This document shows, in pieces, positions 11,431 through 21,522 of a DNA stretch of 64,000 nt (position 1 is its first letter; every line of letters starts with the position of its first letter). Both the position numbers and the translations under genes were made by a program. The stretch comes from Collybia mongolica. Its lineage: Eukaryota > Basidiomycota > Agaricomycetes > Agaricales > Clitocybaceae. Below the pieces are notes generated by a model. That model had not been told where the DNA came from. It ran no database searches and worked only from the letters and a program-made list of their open reading frames with translations. The stretch lies in the NCBI GenBank assembly GCA_013420905.1, contig JAAXNY010000008.1, forward strand, positions 3,534,001 through 3,598,000. Reading direction: 5' to 3'.

Positions 11431-14375
11431 AGTTCAAGTTGTATATGAAAGGTAAATCGTTTTTAGGGAACATTCTAGACCTTGTTATGCTTAAAGTTGT
11501 TGGATGAGCTGGTGGACGCTCATAGATCGTCTCGTCCTGATTCCGGCCGTGTTCGTTCTACTGGAGAAAGGGGGGGTGGTGTGCATCGTTTGCGGGGGAT
11601 GGGTAAAAAGTGCGATATCGTGGTTAGAACACGTCAGCAACTCAGGGTGAGAACAATCGCATTGTCGGTGTTGGAGAGGGTAAGTATGAGAGAACCAAAT
11701 TATGGCCTGGCTGGAATCTAGACAATCCACATCGATATCCTTCTTTAATCCTATACGCTCCTTTCTTGCATCATCCGTTATCACCAGTACTGTGAATATT
11801 GACATGGCGGAATGTAAGTGGCGGGGCTACACTGAGTCCTGACTCCTGAGCGTGTGGCTTTCAGGGAAAAGCTCCCAAAGACGCGAGGTCGTGGCCCATA
11901 AGCTCGTGAACGTGTAAGCAACCTGCTTTGGGCTGCCTCTTCTAGTCAATCTATCACTGAAGATCGTGTTTACCTGTGCATCTGTTAAGTTTCGAAACCA
12001 AGGAGTGTGGCGGAATTATTATGTCGGATTTCGGATGTACACCTTTCTCCTTACAGTCGGCGTTTAACTGTCCAACAAAACTCGTTGGCTCTTTCACCTA
12101 TCTCAACTATTAAAGAGACCAACCCTTCGAGGAGCTGCCACCTCCCGCATTAGTTCAGGTATATCGCGATACGCGTTCGATAAAACACTGTAGTAAACAA
12201 CCTTTGAATTGTCGAGTCCTATCCATGAGAGGAGGTACTTAGCTCTCTAATGTTTGCGGGTGCTTAGGTGCTGGTATGTTGTGCGTGACAGTGTTACCCA
12301 TGAACTCTGTCTGACAATACACTCCAAAGTCTAGAACCCAAAAACTCTGCATCAGTTTCGACGGAACGGCGCCTTCCTGTGAGGAAGCCAGTATTTGGCC
12401 CACATGTCAAGCACGGGCGGCTCCGCTGCTAATAGCATAGAGTCCAGCCAATCAACGTACGACAAGGGCGATATAAAGGATGGATGCATGATGGGAGGAG
12501 AGTACATGGTGTGTTCTTGCCGATTTCCCAAACGCCCAGCTAACGAGACCTGAATTCAAAGGTAATTCAATCGGTTGAACCAATGGCGAACTCCTAGAGG
12601 CGGGCCAGGACTCCCTCAAATTATTCATGATTGCCAGCGACGAGCTCGAACGACAATACTTGCGGTAGTCGTCCATCCAAGAATCCAATGTCGCCAGGTA
12701 CTCAATTACATTGAAGGTATGCCGATCACAACCATTAACTTTTGGTGATTAATCTAACTTTTTTTTTTCCTTAGACGTAGGCAAGCTGGCGTTTCCGTAC
12801 GCTTGGAACACCATAAACTTTCTCTTCAGTCCGAAACCACAACATGTTCGCCCATCCAGACCTGCCACCAACGTGTGTGCTATCCTCGAGCTCGCTACCT
12901 TGACAAACTTCCAGTCATTGTCTATGCTATTGACACTTCTCTGCCCATCTTTAAGTGACCACAACGTAAGACGTGAACAGGGCGTTCGGAGTAGGCAGTG
13001 GGCCGACTTACAGATAACCCAACGTCATTGATTATGATGACGGGTGGGCAGAAACAACGGTATCAGAGGACACAGTTGAGGAAAGGTCATGCGAAGTGAG
13101 GATCCATCGATGTTGTACGAAAGCCAGGACTAACGATGTTTCAGTTAAGCTCAGCTCAAAGTGCAATCATAAACGAGCTGAACATCGGTTCCTGGGGACC
13201 AATGACGATCTTTTTTCAATGTCCCACTAGATGCGCATCATATCTCACTCCAAACTCCAAAAAGGTGCCGTGAATGACGTGCAATGTCGTGCAGACTTGA
13301 ACTGTCAGGCTGAAGCGTGCCTATCCGACTCTAGTCGCTAGATTCGAGGTCGTTGATCTCCAGTGGCAGTGATAGATGCATATTGTGAGCTGCGCACCCC
13401 GACAGTAGCCAAAGACTCGAAACTCAATACACTAGCGTTTTCGTTTCATGATCAGTACTGCCTCTGCTTCCACAACATTCCACCACTCTTGCCGGACTAC
13501 TCCGTCTTACAAACGCTCTCGATGATACGATAACAAGCCTTGTAGGCTACAACTTACGTGTCAGTTCACAGCTTCTACGGACCCAGTTGCCACTGGTACA
13601 CGTCCCAGGATATATGACACATGCTTGGGCAATTCGGTCGTATGCGTAACTAATGATGGTCTTATTCTTCCTTGCCGATTGAGAAGAGAATCGACGATTG
13701 CGGGGCACTCTGACCGTTAGGATATGTAAACGTGAGGCGGATGCACGAGACTGTCACTGAGAGGTGGAGGCGAGCATCAGAAGTCAGACATAGTCCCGGA
13801 TCACCACTACCGCCGAACAATTAGAGAGATGGGGGCGTCGTGCCCCTCCTTTTTGATAAACAGAGACTATCTCGACTTCTCCATCTGACGCCCACCCTAC
13901 ACAATATCTCGCCTCTCGAGAATGACAGAAGCTCGGAAACCTCGAATGAAGTGTACTTTTAAGATCGCCAACACGCTTCCCCGATTTGTCACTCATTCGA
14001 TTTTCCATATGCTGGACCAGAACGTTGAGAAAGATATGTCATAAATACCCCCTTCGACCACTTTATGAGGCAGTTAGCAGGAAATGAAATACCTGATTAT
14101 TTAAATTTTATTTCAAAATTCCAAGTCAACCGAATTTCCTTCTGCTTGCCTTCACACCACCATGGCATGTCCACGCATTGTCACTCACAAGTCCTCGAGA
14201 TACATCTTTCGGCGTCGTAACAAGGCGCAGCTGATAAGGGATATGATCATGTGCACCTTTGACATCAAGCCAGATGGGGACAATCCTATAAGTAACGACA
14301 CAACTGCTATGGAACACAGCCTCCACTGCCGGGACAACAATAGCCTCTTTTCTTGATTCCATTTTTCGTTCTGGC
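11431..14375. other. intergenic between NACHT-kinase paralogues
   Basis: Nearly 3 kb without a gene I can support. Small open frames (11482-11721, 12452-12688 minus, 12749-12964 minus, 13784-14008 minus) have no recognisable domain and no consistent introns. I see no third copy of the NACHT-kinase gene in this spacer. Confidence 0.45.
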
Positions 14376-17300
14376 ATGAAATTCGAAATGGAGCTCCGTG
14401 CGCAAGCTTTATTGGATCAGCTAACAAAACGCGGCGAAGAAAGGGGTCATCAGTTCGTGCATCCAATTACCTGAAATGGTACTATTCACGAACCGTTTCG
14501 TTCGTAGGCCTGAAGTACTCGAGCCGGTTTGTACTCCAGGTGATACATCTTCCAGCCTACCATGGGAAGTCTGGGAGCTGGATGAACAGTTCTTCAAAGC
14601 CCTTTCTTGTTGGACATTAGATCACCCGGAGACATCCCTTGATCGTGTCCTTGATAGGATATCTGTTGGGATAGAGACAAGTCGAGATATTTTCTCTCTC
14701 ATACCTGATCAACCGTTCCCAGCCCGTGGCCTTGTCACCGCGCTCGCTCATCTCTTTACTCTCGGTGTGGTGCGTGGCTCGTCGTCAATGAGGCTAGAAC
14801 CCTGACTCCTCCACCCCTCAAGGCTGTCTCGCGCGCCGCTGCCGAAGTTCAAATATTTGCCAAACAGATTTTACATTGGGTCATCCACGTGAAATCGGCA
14901 TTCGACTCAACTCCCAATGGTCGGTTTTCTAGAGCAGCTTGGAGAAATCTTGCACATATGCGGTGAGTCGAGACCACCTATGTTATGCAAGACGGAAATC
15001 TTAATCTCCATCTAGGGAACTAATCGATGAGATTTGTAAATGGGCAGCAACTAGACTGGTTCCAAGGGTTCCTCTGGTAATGCAAAATGTTGCTAAAATC
15101 AGTTATAGCAGGATGGACGATGGTTACGTATCAAACATGGACTAACTATTCACAAAGAAATATCCGAATTCAAAGTTCGCATAAGAGAAGCTCAACACCT
15201 GTTTATGGTATGACTCTCGCCCTGATTTGAACATTTAATTTCATACATATTCAAGGACCTGTCTATACTAAACCTATCCTCGGGCACTGATGAAATCAGG
15301 CGGGATCTCCAAGGCCATTTCCAAAATCAAGAATCAGGTATAACGCTTGAGATTGAGAAGATTAAATTATGCCAAGCGGATCAGTTGGTGGGTCGTCAAC
15401 CTTTAATTCTGTAAATTCGATTTTGATTACCAGTGTTAGACGCGCATCGTATCTGAATTAGATAAACAAAAGCAAGCTGCAGCACGACGCATGTTTTTAT
15501 CAGAGACACTGATCCCGCACACAATTGAGAATCCAACCTACGTACACCAAGGAAAACAAACGTGCGATATTGGCACCCGCGTTAGCGTTCTGAACGACAT
15601 AGTTGATTGGATTTATGATATCGCACGGGGGTCTCGGAACTTTCTGTGGCTCACAGGAGATCCTGGCTGTGGGAAGTCCGCCATCACGGCGTCTATTGCC
15701 AAAGAGTGCAAAGATAAACACGTGTTATGGGCGCAACTCTTCATCAATCGCAAAAACGACAAGACGACAAATCCAAATTCCTACTTTCCATCTATTGCTC
15801 GACAATCTGCTGACCGCTCATTGGAGGTGCAGCGCGCCATACACGACGTTCTGGTAGAGCAACCCTCCCTGGTGGATGATATAAATGTCGACCAAGCTAC
15901 GAAGCTGTTCGTGGATGCCGTCAGAGTGGCGTGTTTTGTGGATGAGAAGTCTCCCGTAGTCGTGGTTATTGATGCTCTAGACGAGACAGATCGAACTCGC
16001 TTGAAGGAAACTGCAACGATATTTTCTCGCTTGTTCGAGGCCCTCAAAGAATATCCCAATGCCAAAATCTTTATTTCGAGTCGGACTGAAGACGACATAT
16101 CTAGTCCTTTTGCCCGTACTATCAGTGACAGGTGTGTAAAGCACATCCACCTGGATACGTCCTCTCTGTCGTCAATCAACGATGTCGGGACCTACTTGAA
16201 GCGACGATTGGTCCAAATTGTCGAAGAACATGATCTCGACTGGGAGGTTTGGCCAGGAGATGAGCGCTTACAGAGGCTGATCAACCGGGCGTCGGGTCTA
16301 TTCATATGGGCAGTGACGGCTACCAGATTCATCCAACAACAGATCGAAACGCTTGGCACCGAATGCCTCGACGATATTCTCGATTTGTTGAACACCGAGA
16401 ATATGGCAGACGTCAGTGTGCTTTATAATACGATTCTCCGCCTGGCCTACCCTCCCGTGTCGCCCGACTGGGAATTCGGGAAGTTCCGCAGAATAGTGGG
16501 TGCGATTGTTGTTCTACGGGAGCCGCTGTCTCTCGCCGACCTTGGTATCTTGCTTGATTTACGTCGATCCCCAACAAGCACCCCTGTCGACATAGTTACC
16601 TTTGTTCGTCGACTACGAACGTTACTGGCAGCCGGAACAGATGCAATAACTCCACGAACAATTCCAAGACTGCACAAATCTTTCTTTGAGTTCATCACCA
16701 GTGAACGCGTCGATAGTCGCCTCCGCATCGATCAAGAATATGCACGTATCAAACTAGGCCATCAGCCTCTTGGACTACCATCCCGACTAGATAGTTTCCG
16801 GATCTATTCTTCGAAATGGGAATCTGCCCGCCAGTGGTTAGATGCCAACCAAGCTGATCTCTTCAACTACATATCCACCCAGGATGGGCTTACCGTCGCA
16901 GACAAGGTTCTGTGTACAGGTTGGATCAAAAATCACGGAGTAATCTATCAGGTGAGTTTCCTGTGTGCATGTTCGAATTATTTGCTGATTACCACACAGC
17001 GTGCTACTATATACATCTACAAACTCCTGAAAGCTGATTACGCTGATAATAAGGCAACAGCTGATCACCTGGCTGAGCTCAAGGATTATATTCGAACATG
17101 GAGCTCTTGGGACGTGACCGGGGCTATCACCCAATACTATACCGTCCGTGATTGTTTACGTGCATTCCCTGTTTGGAAGGGAGGGGAAGATTTTCGGAGG
17201 ATTACCGAGTTAGATACAGATTCAATTTGTGCTCGCCTCTATCTCACGCTGTATGACCGCGAGCAGTACCAAAGGCTCATGGGACAGCCTGAGGCGCAAA

Positions 17301-18577
17301 TACAGATGGCGCTCAATCTGCCACAGGCGGTCCGTTAACGACTTTCTTCTTTTGAGTCCGTATCTCATCTTATCCTGATCACCTCAGATGCTCGATTCTT
17401 TATCTCTCGACGAGTCATTCAGGGGCTCATTTTTGCAGGCCCTGATCAAGTTGTCCATGGAGACTGGTTTATATCCCGATAGTCTCCTCCAACAGGATGT
17501 TACATTATGGAATAAGCCCATATTTTCAGGGATTTTCAGGACTATTTGGAAGGGCACACACAAGGGCAAACTCGTCGCTATCAAGGCCCCAAGCGTGTAT
17601 GCACATCATAATAGTGGGGAACAGCTAGAGGTTAATTTCCACTGCTGGCGCCGCTTATAGTGCTGACGGAGTTGCTGCACAGTTTGTCCGAGAGGGACTT
17701 TTATGGCGTCAGTTGCACCATACTAATATCCTTCCCCTTCTTTGCATCTTTCGTGGAAATAGCAACCACTCAAGAATTGGTTTGGTATCACCCTGGATGG
17801 AGAATGGTGACATCGAAGACTTTCTAGATAGAACGCCTGACGCGGATCGTGTGTCACTAGTGAGAAACCCAATCGATCTCAAAAAATATGAGGCTGACTT
17901 ACCTATTACTCTGCGCAGGTTCGAGATGTTGCCAAAGGCCTCGAATACCTCCATACTATGCAACCGAGCGTTGTTCATGGAGATCTGAAGACTGTAAGTT
18001 TGATTTATGTTTTAGTTTTTTTGTAAACCAATAATGTACAATGACGATGTCTAGGCCAATATTCTAATCACGGATGCACATCGGGCCTGTATCACAGATT
18101 TTCGCCTGTCGACAGGCTATCAGTCAGAACTATTAGATTTATCTCTGACATCCCTAAGGGCAGAAACGACTGGACTTAGATTTATGGCCCCTGAGTTGTT
18201 AGATGGGGAAGAATGCGTGGATTGTACCATCAGCAGTGACGTCTATGCTTTTGGATGCGTGTTGTACTCAGTACGAGATAAATTTTCACTTGAAACATTA
18301 GCTTGAGATCGCTGAATGGATTGTTCAGGTATTCTCGGGAAATAGGCCATTTTATGATGCAGGCAGCGATTATACTGTAATCATGAAGGTTATCCAGGGA
18401 GAACGCCCCCCACGCCCGTCTCAATGTGCACCATCAGGTGCGCCGTGTGGCAGTATAGGTTTAAACAATATTATGTGGGGTATAGTGGAAGACTGCTGGC
18501 TCCAGGATCCCACGGCGCGTCCCACCACAGGCAAAATCCTTGCGCGCTTCCCTATCTCGGCATCTCGAGATGTGTAG
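14376..18577 (+). CDS. NACHT NTPase with C-terminal kinase domain, copy 2
   Basis: STAND-type signalling protein. About eleven introns can be placed by comparison with copy 1; the main NACHT exon runs from 15447 to about 16950. Visible parts: an N-terminal helical region of about 280 residues; a NACHT domain with P-loop GDPGCGKSA, Walker B VVVVIDALDETD and sensor-like KIFISSRTEDD; a helical region with LHKSFFEFITSERVDSR; then a kinase of the TKL style. The kinase has the lysine motif VAIKAP, the catalytic loop VVHGDLKTANIL, DFRLS in place of DFG, FMAPELL, SSDVYAFGCVLYS and the C-lobe WGIVEDCWLQDPTARP, with the stop at 18575-18577. The start is uncertain. The copy-1 homologous ATG is at 14376, but that frame meets a TGA near 14472. 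The frame that continues into the rest of the protein can start at the ATG at 14476. Fungal NACHT proteins act in non-self recognition and cell death; this role is inferred. Confidence 0.82.
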
Positions 18578-19802
18578 TGCATCCCTTCCACGAAAGATTT
18601 TCAAATGTAGATAAGGTGTTTTTTGGAGGATACGCAGAACCTCATAACCTGTGTCCGCTAAAAAGAATATAACAGAATATGCATATCTGGATTCACCACT
18701 TAACAACCGAAATGGCAGTCGAAACAAGTGGGAGGCCTCGCTGGTTGTACGATTTAGATCGAGAATCTATGGGATGGCTAGAGCCTCTTATCCATTCGGT
18801 GTGACCCGAAGGATGAAATGCATAGCATTAAATCGTCAACATGCGATCGAACAAACAGCATAACAATGAAATTGCGTGGATTCTAGCTATGATTATGAGT
18901 ATCAGTTGTACACAATAAGGTCAGCCCATAACGTTCGTCAATGACACAGCCATCTCCCCTTCGACCTGAGACCACAACGGATTTACCCCTCCCGGTCCTT
19001 CCTCCAATAAGTTCTTTTCGAGCCTGATTACTGGGAGGAAAGTGACTTCACATAACAATTACATTTCCCAGCCGGCTGGCGTGCCCCTTTACCTTCTCGG
19101 ACGTTTGACAGCTTCTTTTGCTGAGAGCACTTCCTTAAACGCCTTGAATGGGATTAAATTAGATGGATTGAGTCTCTACCGGGTCTTGTGTGCTCACCAT
19201 CCTCGTTCAGAAATATATTCCACGAGGACCACAGACCGTGTGAAAAAACTCAGACCTAAATTAACCATGTCTTGGAATCGCTTTCTGGAGTTGGTGATGT
19301 ACGACTTCGAGGACTGGTGGGAGGAGGCCATTTACGATAAATGTGGGCCTTTGAGATTCGGGGCAACGGTGCAGCTGGGCCGGGACCGCCCACCCACACG
19401 CACACACTACCATTGCTTTTACCCCCAACTTCCAAGTGTCATGGCCCCTTCATCTGACGTACATCCCACATCCTCACCCGGCCGTTCTCCAACAATACCC
19501 TTTGCGATGTCTGTTTACTTCCCTCCACTCGACCCACCGATGGAAGGTGTAAGAGGTCAGTCTGGGCAATCTGGGCGGTGTTAGTCATTATTCAGAAGTT
19601 CAACGAGTCAGGTACCCGATGCTCGTCAGCTATGATTTTTTTTAAATACTATTCTCTCTACCACGTTCGCCACCTTGCCTTGTTTTTGGGGCCTGCCGCG
19701 CATACATGTGGTCATTCGTTGTTCTCTTCAAAGCTGCTGAGGATGGAGCTTGAATGCACGATATCGGTAATTGTAGGGTTTTCCGAGTGATTGTTATGGG
19801 AA
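18578..19802. other. intergenic, one weak ORF
   Basis: Spacer between NACHT-kinase copy 2 and the large transposon. One frame (19042-19584, 180 codons) is open but has a run of Pro/Ser at its end and no motif I know. I do not call it a gene. Nothing else is supported here. Confidence 0.4.
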
Positions 19803-19815
19803 GAAAAACAGGTAG
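19803..19815. repeat. possible target-site duplication, left copy
   Basis: GAAAAACAGGTAG directly abuts the left inverted repeat. GAAAAACATGTAG, with 12 of 13 positions equal, occurs at 33784-33796, eight bases beyond the right inverted repeat. It may be an aged target duplication or a chance match in an A-rich context. Confidence 0.35.
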
Positions 19816-20088
19816 GTAAGCTACAATGTAACGTACCATACGGTCCAGCGGGCGTATACAATGTAGTGTATGGTACGGTCCGCGGACGCTACATTGTCCG
19901 CTACAATAGAAATATGTAACTACATGTAATCGTACCATGCGGTTCTGGCGGACCACGCACGGCCCCAACGGATAGATATGTATTTCCGCGTGGCCGTACG
20001 GTATTCATATTCGGCATGGACTACATGTAGTCCTCGGCCATGCGGCAATGATAGTGGGCCACACACGGCCCCATCCGTGTGGCCATAC
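19816..20088 (+). repeat. left terminal inverted repeat of KDZ element
   Basis: It runs from GTAAGCTACAATG to about CCCCATCCGTGTGGCCG and matches the reverse complement of 33502-33775 almost base for base. It contains internal short inverted motifs such as CATGCGG/CCGCATG and ACTACATGTAGT. Confidence 0.88.
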
Positions 20089-20562
20089 AGCAATCATATT
20101 CGGCACAGACTACATATGAGTCCTCGGCCATGCGGCAATGATAGTGGGCCACACACGGCCCCATCTGTGTGGCCGTATGGCAATCATATTTGGCACAGAC
20201 TGCATATGAGTCCTCGGCCATGCAGCAATTCTAGCGGGCCACACATGGCCGAATCCGTGTGGCCGTACAGCAATCATATTCGGCACAGACTACATATGAG
20301 TCCTCGACCATGCGGCAATGATAGTGGGCCACACACGGCCCCATCTGTGTGGCCGTATGGCAATCATATTCGGCACAGACTGCATATGAGTCCTCGGCCA
20401 TGCAGCAATTCTAGCGGGCCACACATGGCCGAATCCGTGTGGCCGTACGGCAATCATATTCGGCACAGACTACATATGAGTCCTCGACCATGCGGCAATG
20501 ATAGTGGGCCACCTACAGCCTATCCGAGTGGCCGTACGTCAATCATGTTTTGCACAGACTCG
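20023..20562 (+). repeat. left subterminal 90-bp tandem repeats
   Basis: Six units of 90 bp, the regular ones starting at CATATGAGTCCTCG at 20113, 20203, 20293, 20383 and 20473, after one degenerate unit next to the inverted repeat. Two unit types alternate: one with GGCAATGATAGTGGGCC, one with AGCAATTCTAGCGGGCC. The true period is therefore 180 bp. Arrays of this kind at transposon ends usually hold transposase binding sites. Because 90 is a multiple of three, a long open frame crosses the array, but I do not regard it as coding. Confidence 0.85.
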
Positions 20563-20738
20563 GCTTGTGATGATTAGCTTTGCAGTCTGAAATTGGTGCC
20601 GAAGTTCGGCCACAATGGAACAGACCCTCGGCACATGACTGTTGGCCTTGGAGCATACAATTGAGGTGAAAATTTGACCACAGTATATAATATAATAAAT
20701 CATAGGTGCAATTTAGTAGTTACAATTACTGTGCAGGT

Positions 20739-21333
20739 TCAGCTATGGGAGGCCTCTTGATCATTTTTGCTATCCACTGAGTTCCGGTATGCAATGGCTT
20801 GGGAAATGTCATCCCGGATAGCATTGAGTGCCTTGTAGGTAATGTCCTGTGCCTTTAACTTCTCTACTTCAGCCAGGTAGAGGCGATGGGCAGCATCTTT
20901 GTAGCTGATACCCAATTGCTGTTGCATGGACAAAGCCTCAGCATGTAGAGAGACCATTTCTCTGTCTGTAAGGCTCTGATTTTGCATGAAACAGAATGAA
21001 ATTGTAGATATATTGAGAAGGCTTACTGGATCTATGGGTACCATCACAGTCCCCTCGGCCACCATGCTGCCATACACTCCAGATGGATTGAATGGCTGTG
21101 TTAGTGGTGTAAATAATGTGTTACAGTTCAGGTTAGGTTAGAAGGTGACTCACACCTCTGCTGGATGCAAGATCCAGGCCTTGTTGGACTTTCTTTGCTG
21201 CTAGGGCATGCTTTGTGGCCGGCAGCAGGTACTTTGGGATGATGACTGATTTACCATCAATCATATAAGTTGGTATAATGATGGGATTCCCATCTGCATT
21301 GGCTATGGTGGTATATCCAGAGGGTGTATTCAT
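20739..21333 (-). CDS. KDZ accessory protein 1, unknown function
   Basis: Leftmost gene in the element. The ATG at 21333 starts MNTPSGYTTIANADGNPII. Two introns, a GT-AG pair leading into PFNPSGVYGSMVAEGTVMV and another between VPIDP and SLTDREMV, give about 155 residues ending DQEASHS. The C-terminal half is rich in Leu, Gln and Lys with heptad-like spacing (MQQQLGISYKDAAHRLYLAE), so a short helical or coiled-coil segment is likely. I know no family for it. It is transcribed divergently from the Zn-cluster gene, with only about 190 bp between the two starts, so the pair probably shares a control region. Confidence 0.65.
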
Positions 21334-21522
21334 TCTGGATGCAAAGGAAGGGAGTCGATCGGATGATGGAGATCAGACGGCTGCAAGTAGAGAGGCCGAA
21401 CGGGTCACGTGATACTTACGTAATGTCTGTGTTTTTTAAAAACTTTTGATGCTTGCCGTTTATCTTCAACCGCCACAAGCTGCCGTTGTAATCCCTGCCG
21501 CCTCTCATCCATCAAACTCAGT

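Noticed and set aside
19042..19584. 180-codon open frame as a possible gene
   Set aside because: No domain, a low-complexity end, and no introns in a region where all true genes have them.
19978..20577. 199-codon open frame across the subterminal repeats (MSPRPCGNDSGPHTAPSVWP units)
   Set aside because: It follows from a 90-bp tandem repeat whose length is a multiple of three. The repeats continue the inverted repeat and have no start context or splice structure.
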